Below are positions 9,088 to 16,831 of a DNA stretch of 64,000 bases, piece by piece; the first letter of the stretch is position 1, and each line of letters opens with the position of its first letter. A model generated the notes under the pieces. It searched no databases, was not told where the DNA came from, and worked only from the letters and a program-made list of their open reading frames with translations. The position numbers were made by a program, and so were the translations under genes. This stretch comes from Spirochaetota bacterium (lineage in GTDB: Bacteria > Spirochaetota > UBA4802 > JAKQUI01), in NCBI GenBank assembly GCA_029562645.1, contig JAKQUI010000077.1, forward strand, positions 300,625 to 364,624, given 5' to 3'.

Positions 9088-9879
9088 TTAGGGATGTTCG
9101 GCTGGGTCCCCGTCCCCCGCGAGCAATGAACAGTGGTACATGAAGATCCCGGCGGCCACGCCCACGTTTAGCGAATCGCCGCGGGCGATGGGGATGGTGA
9201 TCGCGCGATCGCAGCGATCGCGCCAGGCCGCATCGAGCCCCGAGGCCTCGTTGCCGAATACGAGCGCGTGCTTCCCGCATGCACGGAACGCCGGTATCGG
9301 CCGCGCATCGGATGCCAGGACGGTGGCATATACCGCGAAACCATGGTCGCGCAGCGCCCCGACGGCGTCATCTTCGCGCCCGATGGCGAGCACGGGGAGG
9401 GTGAACCCGGCGCCCATGGACGCGCGCAGGGCGCGCCGGCTCCAGGGGTCAGAGCCTCCGGGAGTACGGGCGATGGCGTCGTAATCGAGGGCGGCCGCCG
9501 AGCGCATGATGCTGCCGAGATTGTCGTCGCTGTCGAGCCCTGCGCAGATGACGAGGCGGCGCGCCGGCGGATTGCTTGCGAGAAAGCGTTCGATCCCCAG
9601 CGGCGCCGGGCGCCTCCCCGCCGTCATCACCCCGCGATGGAAGGGGAAGCCGACAAGGCGCGCGATCTCGCTTTCGTCCGCGATCACGAGCGGGCAGCGC
9701 CCCTGGGCCAGCGGCGCGATGCGTTCCGCCATGCGCGCGCTGCAGAGCGTCGCGATCATCTCAAGGCCCGAGGCGAGCGCCCGTTCTACGAGAAACCCGC
9801 CCTCGGCGATGAAAATCCCCTCGTCCCTGAGCGCGCGGTCCTTCAGGTTCGCGAAGACGCTGATGTCCGGACTGTTCAT
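9088..9879 (-). CDS. TrmH/SpoU-family (SPOUT) RNA 2'-O-methyltransferase
   Basis: The three SPOUT motifs are present: NLGSIMRSAAA (motif 1, Asn/Arg), VFGNEASGL (motif 2) and ITIPIARGDSLNVGVAAGI (motif 3, forming the knotted SAM site). An N-terminal RNA-binding-like segment (EGIFIAEGGFLVERAL) precedes the catalytic half. The family methylates ribose 2'-OH in rRNA or tRNA in the cytoplasm; the exact nucleotide cannot be assigned. The ATG at 9879 (MNSPDISVF) is preferred; the frame extends to 9954 but that gives an unlikely leader. A chance GGGGTCAGAGCCTCC-like string occurs in the coding sequence at 9445-9459. It is transcribed alone. Confidence 0.85.
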   Translation of the reverse strand: MNSPDISVFANLKDRALRDEGIFIAEGGFLVERALASGLEMIATLCSARMAERIAPLAQGRCPLVIADESEIARLVGFPFHRGVMTAGRRPAPLGIERFLASNPPARRLVICAGLDSDDNLGSIMRSAAALDYDAIARTPGGSDPWSRRALRASMGAGFTLPVLAIGREDDAVGALRDHGFAVYATVLASDARPIPAFRACGKHALVFGNEASGLDAAWRDRCDRAITIPIARGDSLNVGVAAGIFMYHCSLLAGDGDPAEHP

Positions 9880-9963
9880 TGATGCATCGTGTAACATGGG
9901 GCGCTTTACTGCAAGGACAACATGGCGTAGCGGAGCTGGAATTAAAACTGTCACTGTTTTATT

Positions 9964-10016
9964 AAACCCCTATCCCCCGGCCCCTTTCCCCTTCGTTAGG
10001 GAAAAGGGGGGTGCGG
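9964..10016. repeat. dispersed GC-rich palindromic repeat, copy b
   Basis: CCCCTTTCCCCTTCGTTAGG then GAAAAGGGGGGTGCGG: a long imperfect palindrome. It is 15 bp from copy c, a tandem pair. Together they fill a third of the 450-bp gap upstream of lipase 2. Confidence 0.6.
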
Positions 10017-10030
10017 AAGATCATTATTAA

Positions 10031-10072
10031 CACACCTCCCCCTAACGAAGGGGGAGGTCGGGAGGGGGTCAA
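10031..10072. repeat. dispersed GC-rich palindromic repeat, copy c
   Basis: ACACCTCCCCCTAACGAAGG then GGGAGGTCGGGAGGGGGTCA. It can fold into a strong hairpin (CCTCCCCC/GGGGGAGG). It is the closest to the consensus of the six copies seen. Confidence 0.65.
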
Positions 10073-10169
10073 TAAGTCGATGTTGATAAAAAAATTTCAA
10101 ATTTTGTACAAGTTTTGCAGGAGAATATTTTATTTTTAAGTACGAATACATAATTATGTCAATAAGTCT

Positions 10170-10225
10170 GGTCAAAATCAATTTAAATTTCCATTGGCCA
10201 GACGATTTGAGACAAATTCTATATT
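10170..10225 (+). promoter_or_regulatory. lipase-type promoter with conserved upstream block (paralog 2)
   Basis: GGTCAAAATCAATT at 10170 and TTGGCCAGACGATTT at 10195 match the block upstream of lipase 1 with identical 31-bp spacing. TATATT lies at 10220-10225. Confidence 0.6.
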
Positions 10226-10234
10226 ATTCCAATA

Positions 10235-10252
10235 TACCGTCCGGATGGTTTT
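10235..10252 (+). promoter_or_regulatory. 5'-UTR GGA-loop hairpin (paralog 2)
   Basis: ACC pairs with GGT around the loop GTCCGGAT, in the same position relative to the TATATT box as at lipase 1 (10 bases downstream). The stem is short here (3 bp plus an imperfect extension). Confidence 0.4.
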
Positions 10253-10329
10253 TTGATTCTCGGATATGGTGAATACAAAGTTTTATTAACCAAGAGCAGT
10301 CTCAAGCAAATCTTTCTTTAGGAGGGGTC

Positions 10330-11229
10330 ATGAAAAAGAGTATTGCGGTTGTAGCGATTGTAGTGATGGCAGTGTGTGCAACAGCGGCGTTCGCGGGGGG
10401 ATCGACCCCCACCTGTAACACCAAGTATCCGATCGTGCTGGCCCACGGCATGGGCGCATCGGCGCAAATTCTCGGCATCATCGATTATTGGAACGACATC
10501 CCCGGGGCCCTCAGGGACAAAGGGGCGAAGGTATATATCACTTCGGTAAACGGCATGGACAGCACGGCCAACAAGGCCGCCAGCTGGAAGAGTCAGTTCC
10601 TGAACATCAAGGCGGTGACCGGGGCGGCCAAGCTCAACGTGATCGGCCACTCCCATGGGACCATCTACACGCGCTATGCGATATCCAACCTCGGGCTTTC
10701 TTCGTATGTCGCCAGCCACACCAGCATCGCCGGTCCGCATCGCGGAAGCGCCGTGGCCGACGTGGTCCTGGGCGTGATTCCCAATCCCTGCCAGGCCCTC
10801 GTGGGTGCGACCCTGGATTTCGTGTACGCCTTCGTCTTCGGCGACAAGAACCCGAGCAGCCTCCAGAACGGAAAGGACCTGGTCCGCAGCTACATGATAA
10901 ACACCTTCAATCCCAATACGCCCAACAAGAGCGGCATCTACTATCAGAGCTGGGCGGGCAAGATCAAGACGATGGCCATCGACGCGCGCAACTGGTATTT
11001 CCTGATCACCTGGCCCATCCTCAAGTACTATGAAGGCGACAATGACGGCCTGGTGTCCGTGACCTCCGCGAAGTGGGGCACCTTCCGTGGCGTGATCGAG
11101 GGCGCGTGGTACTCGGCGGGCGTCGACCATCTGAACATGGTGGACCAGCCCTTCGGGATCACCCCCGGCTTTGACGCCCCCGAGCAGTTTGTGAGCCTGG
11201 TTTCCGAGCTCAAGAGCAAAGGGTACTAG
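10330..11229 (+). CDS. secreted triacylglycerol lipase (alpha/beta hydrolase), paralog 2
   Basis: 299 residues with a signal peptide (cleavage near AFA-GG, ~22). The mature start TCNTKYPIVLAHGMGAS is characteristic of family I.1/I.2 lipases, with the oxyanion-hole HG at 39-40. The nucleophile motif is GHSHG (Ser108), the acid GDNDG (D239) and the base VDHLNM (H267), so the triad is complete. Compared with Pseudomonas-type lipases, it keeps the calcium-site-like region GDNDGLVSV. AGGAGGGG precedes the ATG. It is expected to be exported and to hydrolyse acylglycerols. Its closest relative in the window is the third lipase (shared NTFNPNTP/NFNPNTP, FGIxPGFDA-like endings). It has its own promoter and terminator. 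Confidence 0.93.
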   Translation: MKKSIAVVAIVVMAVCATAAFAGGSTPTCNTKYPIVLAHGMGASAQILGIIDYWNDIPGALRDKGAKVYITSVNGMDSTANKAASWKSQFLNIKAVTGAAKLNVIGHSHGTIYTRYAISNLGLSSYVASHTSIAGPHRGSAVADVVLGVIPNPCQALVGATLDFVYAFVFGDKNPSSLQNGKDLVRSYMINTFNPNTPNKSGIYYQSWAGKIKTMAIDARNWYFLITWPILKYYEGDNDGLVSVTSAKWGTFRGVIEGAWYSAGVDHLNMVDQPFGITPGFDAPEQFVSLVSELKSKGY

Positions 11230-11258
11230 TCCCCGGAACCGATCCATTGGCTCAAACC

Positions 11259-11288
11259 AAAGAGCCCCCGTTGATGCGGGGGCTCTTT
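11259..11288 (+). terminator. Rho-independent terminator after lipase 2
   Basis: A perfect 12-bp stem AAAGAGCCCCCG / CGGGGGCTCTTT with loop TTGATG, 30 bp after the stop. The AAA...TTT ends make it potentially bidirectional. Confidence 0.85.
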
Positions 11289-11348
11289 GTGTATCCTCTT
11301 TAAACGCGCATCGCTTTGATCATTTGTTCCTCGAATGGATTTTAACAT

Positions 11349-11369
11349 AACACTAATGCGTTTAGTGTT
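11349..11369. promoter_or_regulatory. perfect 8-bp inverted repeat, candidate operator
   Basis: AACACTAA-TGCGT-TTAGTGTT, in the gap upstream of the CarboxypepD_reg lipoprotein gene and ~50 bp ahead of a TTGACC...CATATA promoter-like pair (11422-11451). A dyad of this size suits a dimeric regulator; the protein is unknown. Confidence 0.4.
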
Positions 11370-11505
11370 GATAAATGCACTGAAATTTTTTCAAAAAAGC
11401 CCCTGCGGGCGAATATTTTTCTTGACCGACCGTGTAGGTTTTTTTCATATACATGAACTAGTTAATAAAAATAGATCACGTTAAAGTATTATTTCGAGGT
11501 GTGAT

Positions 11506-13740
11506 ATGCGTCACTATGTACAGAGTCTTCTTGTTATTTTTTGTTCCATTATGATTTCATTCATCGCTTTATCCGGCTGCGGTAGCAAGGGAGGTGATGG
11601 CGGCGGCGGAGGCGGTGGCGGCGCAGGCAGCGGCGCGAGCAACGGCACCTATACCGAGGTCAATACGACCGCGAAAACCGGGACCATCATCGGCGCGGTG
11701 AGCGGACAGGATTACCGAGTCGCCGGCGGTGTGCAGTCGCCGAACAACGATTCGTATGCGCTTGGCGGAGCGACCATCACCATCACCCATGAAAGCCTCA
11801 TCGAGGGCGGCACCCTGGTCGTGAACGTCCCCTCGAGCGGCGACTACCAGATCGTCCTGCCGGCCGGCACCGGCTACACCATCGTGTTCGCGATGCCGGG
11901 GTACGAATCGGTGACCTACACCGATGTCGAGATCATCGCCGACCAGACCATCACCCTGGAGACGGCCGTCCTCAAGAATAATGCGCTCACAGTGGTCGTC
12001 GATGGGACCGTGTCCAATAACGGGACGGGCCTGAGCGGCGTGCAGGTGACCATCCAGTGCAGCGGCGACAACTGCGACGGTATCGCCGATGTGACCACCT
12101 ACACCGAAAACGACGGCACGTTCTACGTGAACCTTCCCGCGGGACATTGCTATACGGTCACTTATGATCTTGCCGGGTACCAAAGCGCGAACGGCGGCGA
12201 GTTCTGCATCACCGACAACGGGACGGTCACGGGCTTCAATGGCACTGTGACGCTCAATCCGATCGTGACCACCGGGACGCTCGCGGGGATCATCACGGGC
12301 GAGACGCTCGCTGGCGGGACCGCGGGCATCAAGGCGACCATTCAGATCAGCAAGGACGGCGCGGTCATCAGAACCTACGAGACCGACGACGACGGAAATT
12401 ACAGCATTACCCTTGACGGCGGGAGCGGGTATACGGCGACGGTCGTCGCGCTCGGCTATACGACGATCACGACCGGTTCCTTCTCGATCGCAGCCGGCGA
12501 AACGAAATCGATCGAGGGCGCCTCGCTTCGCCTCGTGACGGGGACGCTCATCGGCTCGGTGACCGACGCATCGGGCGCTGCGATGGGCGGCGTGTCCATT
12601 AGCATCTACTATCTGGACGGCACCGTTGTGCGGGCGTCGACCAGCACCAATGATAACGGTTCCTTTAGCATCGTCCTGCCGGTCATCTCGTCGCAGAGCG
12701 GCGAGGGCGACTACTATCGCGTCGTGTTCCAGAAGCCCGGCTACGTGGATACCGTTTATCATGTGTACGACATCTTTCAGAGCCTCGAGGTTTCGCTCCA
12801 GCCGGTGGTCGTGGTCATCGACGGCTACGGGATCGTGTCCGGTTCTATCATCAGCTCGGTTGACGGGCGCGGCGTGTCAGGCGCGGTTATTAAGCTCCGG
12901 AGCGGCATCGATGTGAAAACCGGTGTGTATATGAGCGTCAGTGGCGCGACGGTTACGGCAACCAGCGATGCGAATGGCGCATACCGGATACAAGGCCTTC
13001 CCGCCGGTAGCTACACGGGGGAGGTGGTCAAGTCCGGCTATACCACCGGCTATTTCACTATCGTGTGCGTCAAGGATGTCGAGACACCGGATCAGCGTTG
13101 CATACTCAGCCCCACCGACAGTGTATCGCCGACCAGCGGACGTATCGAGGTGGTCCTGAAATGGGGTTCGAGTCCGAACGATATTGATGCCCACTTCACC
13201 GGCCCGAAGCCGGATGGGAGCGGGCGGTATCACCTATACTATGTCTATTCACAGCAGTACCTGACAGGAAAGACATATGAGGAATGGGATTGGGGTTGCT
13301 GGTGCTATGTGGAACGAACACGGGAGTATGGCCCGTATGCAAATAATAATTTCGCAAACTGGAACTACAAGGATTACTGCATCCTGGATGTTGACGATCG
13401 CTTCAGGAACGGGCCGGAGACGGTTACCGTAAAGCAGCCGATATATCTTGGTTCGCTTGCGGACAAGGTGTACCGGTATGCGGTTCATGATTATTCGAAC
13501 AGAGACGCGAATTTAAGCAAGGCGCTTTCGAAGTCCGGGGCGATCGTGACCGTGAAGCGCTACGACCTGCTCGTGAACGGCAGTCCGCTCACCTACACCT
13601 TTAATATTCCGTACGACAAGGTTGGAACGGTATGGAATGTCTTCGAGATGACGTATAATGAAGCGTATCAGGGCAAGTTTGTGATTCTTCCGAAAAACAC
13701 GTTCAGGAACGAGTCGACTTCATCGAATGTGATCCAATAG
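11506..13740 (+). CDS. large lipoprotein with carboxypeptidase-regulatory-like repeats and a YfaP-like C-terminal domain
   Basis: 744 residues. The signal peptide ends in a lipobox-like ALSGC, followed by a glycine-rich tether (about 10 Gly at ~27-40). Six or so repeats of the transthyretin/CarboxypepD_reg fold follow (~55-540), each with the pattern GT..G.V......G..V.I...G....T...G.Y.I.LP.G..Y.V....GY. The C-terminal part (~545-744) begins GRIEVVLKWGSSPNDIDAHF, which resembles the YfaP/DUF2135-type domain (DIDAHF). Such proteins are surface or periplasmic adhesive or structural lipoproteins. A terminator follows, and the gene stands alone. No enzymatic residues are recognisable. The exact repeat count is approximate. 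Confidence 0.85.
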   Translation: MRHYVQSLLVIFCSIMISFIALSGCGSKGGDGGGGGGGGAGSGASNGTYTEVNTTAKTGTIIGAVSGQDYRVAGGVQSPNNDSYALGGATITITHESLIEGGTLVVNVPSSGDYQIVLPAGTGYTIVFAMPGYESVTYTDVEIIADQTITLETAVLKNNALTVVVDGTVSNNGTGLSGVQVTIQCSGDNCDGIADVTTYTENDGTFYVNLPAGHCYTVTYDLAGYQSANGGEFCITDNGTVTGFNGTVTLNPIVTTGTLAGIITGETLAGGTAGIKATIQISKDGAVIRTYETDDDGNYSITLDGGSGYTATVVALGYTTITTGSFSIAAGETKSIEGASLRLVTGTLIGSVTDASGAAMGGVSISIYYLDGTVVRASTSTNDNGSFSIVLPVISSQSGEGDYYRVVFQKPGYVDTVYHVYDIFQSLEVSLQPVVVVIDGYGIVSGSIISSVDGRGVSGAVIKLRSGIDVKTGVYMSVSGATVTATSDANGAYRIQGLPAGSYTGEVVKSGYTTGYFTIVCVKDVETPDQRCILSPTDSVSPTSGRIEVVLKWGSSPNDIDAHFTGPKPDGSGRYHLYYVYSQQYLTGKTYEEWDWGCWCYVERTREYGPYANNNFANWNYKDYCILDVDDRFRNGPETVTVKQPIYLGSLADKVYRYAVHDYSNRDANLSKALSKSGAIVTVKRYDLLVNGSPLTYTFNIPYDKVGTVWNVFEMTYNEAYQGKFVILPKNTFRNESTSSNVIQ

Positions 13741-13767
13741 GCTGACAGTTTAATCCGCATGATTCAG

Positions 13768-13794
13768 AAAGGCCGGGCAACATGCCCGGCCTTT
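13768..13794 (+). terminator. Rho-independent terminator after the lipoprotein gene
   Basis: Perfect 11-bp stem AAAGGCCGGGC / GCCCGGCCTTT with loop AACAT, 27 bp after the stop codon. Confidence 0.85.
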
Positions 13795-13906
13795 CGTATG
13801 CGCGCCCGGCATGGGAGCATTTATCCGGTTGACCGGGGAGAGTCGGTGCAGTATCTTGTAGGCGAGCAAAACGCACGAGACGAACGTACCCGCCCGGGGA
13901 GGAGCC

Positions 13907-14476
13907 ATGATGGAACTGAACATCGGCAGGATGTTGATGGAGCTGCTGGCGGCCGCGATCATTCAGTTTACGCCGGTCGATTCGTATTTCGAGACCAACC
14001 GCACCTGGACCTGGGGCGATACCCTGAGCCGCTGGTATGTGCTGGAGCCGTCCCGGCAGGGCGAGTATGCCGTGTTCACATTTCGGCGTTTCGAAGGCGA
14101 GGTCCGCGTTGCGGACAGCATCGTCCTCACGGCGCGCCGGGGGCGGGACGGGAAATATGCCTGGATGACCTTCCGGCGGGACTATGATAAATCGGCCAGG
14201 GCCTTTGTCGCACCGCTTCCGGACAATGCCGGGAACATCGGCGCCGTCACTCGCTTCACGCCGGCCGTGTGGGAGAGCAGCGCCGCGAACATTCCGCTTA
14301 AACAAAAGGGCGCGCCGACCGTGGACGGCGTTCCCTGTACCCAGCTCCTCTTCTCCGATGGATTGATCTCCGTGAACCTGGTGCTCGGCAGGCCCGGCCT
14401 ACGCGAGATGACCATCGTAGCGCCGCCCGGCGGACCCGGCGGTGGCGAGAACCGGCTCAGGCTGGAGAACCCCTGA
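13907..14476 (+). CDS. hypothetical protein
   Basis: 189 residues starting at an ATG with GGGGAGGAGCC just upstream (a second ATG is the next codon). There is a short hydrophobic stretch near the N-terminus (MLMELLAAAIIQF), but no clear signal peptidase site. The rest is soluble, with a beta-rich look and a Gly/Pro-rich loop near the end (PPGGPGGGE). No family recognised. It is convergent with the flavin reductase gene, 33 bp apart, and follows the terminator of the upstream lipoprotein, so it probably has its own promoter in 13795-13900. Confidence 0.6.
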   Translation: MMELNIGRMLMELLAAAIIQFTPVDSYFETNRTWTWGDTLSRWYVLEPSRQGEYAVFTFRRFEGEVRVADSIVLTARRGRDGKYAWMTFRRDYDKSARAFVAPLPDNAGNIGAVTRFTPAVWESSAANIPLKQKGAPTVDGVPCTQLLFSDGLISVNLVLGRPGLREMTIVAPPGGPGGGENRLRLENP

Positions 14477-14509
14477 GGGCGGTGCGCCCGCCCGTCGGGG
14501 ATCATCGCT

Positions 14510-15076
14510 TCAGGAGCGCTTATACTCTCTCCCGTCGTGCCACGCGGCGCCGGCGCATTCTCCCACCGTCCAGTAGCGGTTGTCGGGCATGGTGAGCAGC
14601 AGCGGGTTCATCTTCTTGATATCGGGTTTCCCGGCGGTAAGGTAACGCTCCTCCGTGTATGACTCGACGATTTCCCCGATGAACAACGAGTTCGATTGCA
14701 ACGGCACCTCCTGCACCAACCGGCATTCGAAAGCCAGGGGGCACTCGGCGATGAGCGGCGCGGTTTTCAGCACACCGTAGTACACATCGAAGACCTTTGA
14801 CTTGTCGGTCGATTCGCCGGTGACGATGCCGCAGTAATCGGTCGCGATGCGCATATCGGCGCCGGGATAGTTGATGCTGAAGGTCTTTGATTCGCGCAGG
14901 CCCCGTATGCTGTAGTGGTGGTTCCCCACGCCGATGACGACGAGCGGCGGATTGGCGTTCGCGCGCGAGATCCAGCCCAGCGCCATGAAGTTGGCGCGCC
15001 CCCCGACGGAAGTGCCGAGGAGTGTGACCGGCATGGGGAATTCGAAAATGTTTGATCCAAGCGAGATTTTTTTCAT
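14510..15076 (-). CDS. flavin reductase-like (FMN-binding) domain protein
   Basis: 188 residues from the ATG at 15076, with GGAGG seven bases upstream (the frame also runs to 15157 through the operator). The flavin-reductase fold is indicated by PMPVTLLGTSVGGRANFMALGWISRANANPPLV, seen here in two halves, and by SFSINYPG-like and GESTDKSKVF segments; a central CRLVQEVPLQSNSLFIGEI follows. The family reduces FMN with NAD(P)H or acts as an electron-transfer flavoprotein. Its promoter region holds a TGCATGTACATAC operator shared with the adjacent marR gene, so it is probably repressed by that regulator, which may respond to quinones, phenolics or redox stress (inference). Confidence 0.85.
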   Translation of the reverse strand: MKKISLGSNIFEFPMPVTLLGTSVGGRANFMALGWISRANANPPLVVIGVGNHHYSIRGLRESKTFSINYPGADMRIATDYCGIVTGESTDKSKVFDVYYGVLKTAPLIAECPLAFECRLVQEVPLQSNSLFIGEIVESYTEERYLTAGKPDIKKMNPLLLTMPDNRYWTVGECAGAAWHDGREYKRS

Positions 15077-15106
15077 GAAAGCCTCCATGGTGTTCAGTGG
15101 TATATA

Positions 15107-15124
15107 ATGTATGTACATGCAAAT
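15107..15124. promoter_or_regulatory. candidate MarR operator 1
   Basis: On the minus strand, ATTTGCATGTACATACAT; it shares TGCATGTACATAC exactly with the site at 15585-15597. It lies 31 bp upstream of the flavin reductase start. Confidence 0.65.
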
Positions 15125-15146
15125 ATGTGCGCAGAATAAAAAAGGC

Positions 15147-15569
15147 TCATTTCTCAAGGAGTAGACCGGCCCGATCGGTTAGGGTCGTTAGCTTTTCGCT
15201 GTCTTTCTGCCCCAGGGCCTTCGTGTACCGATCGTACAATCGCTTCCAGGCCTTTTCGATATCCGGCCGGGCCGCCCTTCCGCGGTCGGTGGGGTGAATG
15301 AGCGAGCTTTTACCCGAGCTCTGGCGAGTCACGAATTTCTCGCTTTCGAGCTTGTCGATGAAGCGGGTGATAGTCGATTGCGTGATGTGAAGTATTTCCC
15401 CCAGTTCCTTCTGGCTGATCCCCGGCCGATCGATGACGATCAGTATCAGAAAGGCGTAGGTCGGGGAGAGGCCGGTGGTTCGGAACTCTTCTTCCGCGAT
15501 ACGGGTGATCGCCCGCGAGAGTGTGCTCGCTGTAAAGTAGAGACAATTGTGAAAGTAGTTCTCAATCAT
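15147..15569 (-). CDS. MarR-family transcriptional regulator
   Basis: About 140 residues. The winged HTH is clear: ISQKELGEILHITQSTITRFIDKLESEKFV is the helix-turn-helix and recognition helix, followed by a wing with RQSSGKSSLIHPTDRGR (the Asp-Arg pair typical of MarR). It is a dimeric DNA-binding repressor. Starts possible at ATG 15569 (MIENYF) or 15581; the frame opens at a TTG (15599) inside the operator. An operator-like sequence at 15585-15597 overlaps its own start region and an identical core precedes the flavin reductase gene downstream, so auto-repression plus control of the reductase is likely. The inducer is unknown. Confidence 0.9.
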   Translation of the reverse strand: MIENYFHNCLYFTASTLSRAITRIAEEEFRTTGLSPTYAFLILIVIDRPGISQKELGEILHITQSTITRFIDKLESEKFVTRQSSGKSSLIHPTDRGRAARPDIEKAWKRLYDRYTKALGQKDSEKLTTLTDRAGLLLEK

Positions 15570-15584
15570 GGCAATGACCATTAA

Positions 15585-15597
15585 TGCATGTACATAC
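15585..15597. promoter_or_regulatory. candidate MarR operator 2 (autoregulatory)
   Basis: TGCATGTACATAC, with palindromic core GTAC/ATGTACAT. Identical 13 bp occur at the flavin reductase promoter on the opposite strand. Confidence 0.65.
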
Positions 15598-15631
15598 AAG
15601 CATGAGCAGGGCGGGGAGTCAACGGTTTTTC

Positions 15632-16168
15632 CTATTTTTTCGGCGGGAGCGGCAGCAGCATCGACACCCGCCGTCGGTAGGCGCGGTATTCGTCGCCGAA
15701 GTCGCGCTCGAGCCGCCGCTCCTCGGTGTGCTTGAGATAGATGATGGAGATGCCCACGAACAAAGCCAGGACGAGCGTGCCGGCAACCGACCCGAGCGCG
15801 GCGGCGATCGCGAAATAGAGCGCGTAGGCGCCGAAGACCATCGGGTTGCGGCAGTAACGGTACGGCCCGACCACGACCAGGTGCTGCGAACGCGGACTGA
15901 TGGTGACGCCCAGGCCGTCGGTGGGCCCTCCCTTGCCGATGCGGAAAAGATCGATGTTGGACCAGGCCATGAAGACGATGCCCGCGACAAAAAGCGGTAT
16001 TGAAATGACGGCCCGCGCGGCCTCGTGGCCCGTGACGGCCAGGGGCGGATACGGCGCGGTGACGACCGACAACCAGTAGAGCCCGAAGGGGATCAGCACG
16101 AGAAAGAGGAAAATTCCCACCGCATAGCCGGCTATGTGCCGGATGATCCGTGTGCCGTCGGTTCGCAT
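15632..16168 (-). CDS. isoprenylcysteine carboxyl methyltransferase (ICMT)-family membrane methyltransferase
   Basis: 178 residues with four to five hydrophobic segments. The C-terminal catalytic signature is present: GPYRYCRNPM (SAM/substrate motif), then EERRLERDFGDEYRAYRRRV. These match the ICMT/phospholipid N-methyltransferase superfamily, which methylates lipid-like or isoprenoid substrates at the membrane. The actual substrate is unknown; bacterial members rarely act on prenylated proteins. It is divergent from the isochorismatase gene across a ~90-bp promoter region. Confidence 0.8.
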   Translation of the reverse strand: MRTDGTRIIRHIAGYAVGIFLFLVLIPFGLYWLSVVTAPYPPLAVTGHEAARAVISIPLFVAGIVFMAWSNIDLFRIGKGGPTDGLGVTISPRSQHLVVVGPYRYCRNPMVFGAYALYFAIAAALGSVAGTLVLALFVGISIIYLKHTEERRLERDFGDEYRAYRRRVSMLLPLPPKK

Positions 16169-16257
16169 GATCGCGCCCCCTGCGTGTTGAAAAAAGTGTT
16201 TAAATTTTTATGCCGCACGCGGACTCTGTCAACACAAATCGTGTTAGGGGGGCGCCG

Positions 16258-16821
16258 ATGGACGCACAGCGCTTTATACTCGAAGCGGGGCGTTGCTGCC
16301 TGCTGGTTGTGGACATCCAGGAGCGGCTGTACAATGCAATGGATTTCAATGTGCGTAAGAGCGTGGTGCGAAACACGAACACGCTCATCGAGGTCGCGAA
16401 GGCCTTTGCGCTCCCCATCGTCCTCACGGAGCAGTACCGAAAGGGGCTGGGTCCCACCATCCCGGAGATCATGAATAACCTGCCCGGCGTCGAGGCGCTG
16501 GACAAGCTCACTTTCGACTGTCTCGGTGAGGGGGCCATTGCCGCGCGCTTCGACGAGATCGGCCGCGATACGGTGATCATCGCGGGGATCGAGACGCACA
16601 TCTGCGTGCTCTCCACGGCGTTCTCGCTGCTTGCGGGCGGGCGGCGCGTTGCGGTGGCCAGCGATGCGGTGTGCTCGCGCCGGGAATACGAACGTGAGAT
16701 GGCGATCGAGGCGCTCTGGCGAGCGGGCGCGGTGGTGTATCCCACCGAGTCGATCGCCTTCATGCTCATGAGGAAATCGGGGACCGAGGAATTCAAGACG
16801 CTTTCGCCGCTGTTCAAATAA
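16258..16821 (+). CDS. isochorismatase-family cysteine hydrolase
   Basis: 187 residues from the ATG at 16258 (preceded by TAGGGGGGC); the upstream extension to 16210 lacks a ribosome site. The catalytic triad of the family is complete: D19 (VVDIQE), K83 (LDKLTFD) and C116 (ETHICV). The cis-peptide-bearing segment before the cysteine (AGIETHIC) is also typical. The family hydrolyses isochorismate, nicotinamide or related amides; bacterial proteins of this length with TEQYRKGLG are usually unassigned YcaC-like hydrolases. It is 10 bp upstream of hypB with a shared ribosome-site region, so the two are co-transcribed. Confidence 0.88.
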   Translation: MDAQRFILEAGRCCLLVVDIQERLYNAMDFNVRKSVVRNTNTLIEVAKAFALPIVLTEQYRKGLGPTIPEIMNNLPGVEALDKLTFDCLGEGAIAARFDEIGRDTVIIAGIETHICVLSTAFSLLAGGRRVAVASDAVCSRREYEREMAIEALWRAGAVVYPTESIAFMLMRKSGTEEFKTLSPLFK

Positions 16822-16831
16822 GGAGGGGCCG

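Noticed and set aside
9445..9459. GGGGTCAGAGCC-like string inside the SPOUT methylase gene
   Set aside because: It encodes an ordinary peptide in a conserved-length gene and is probably coincidental.
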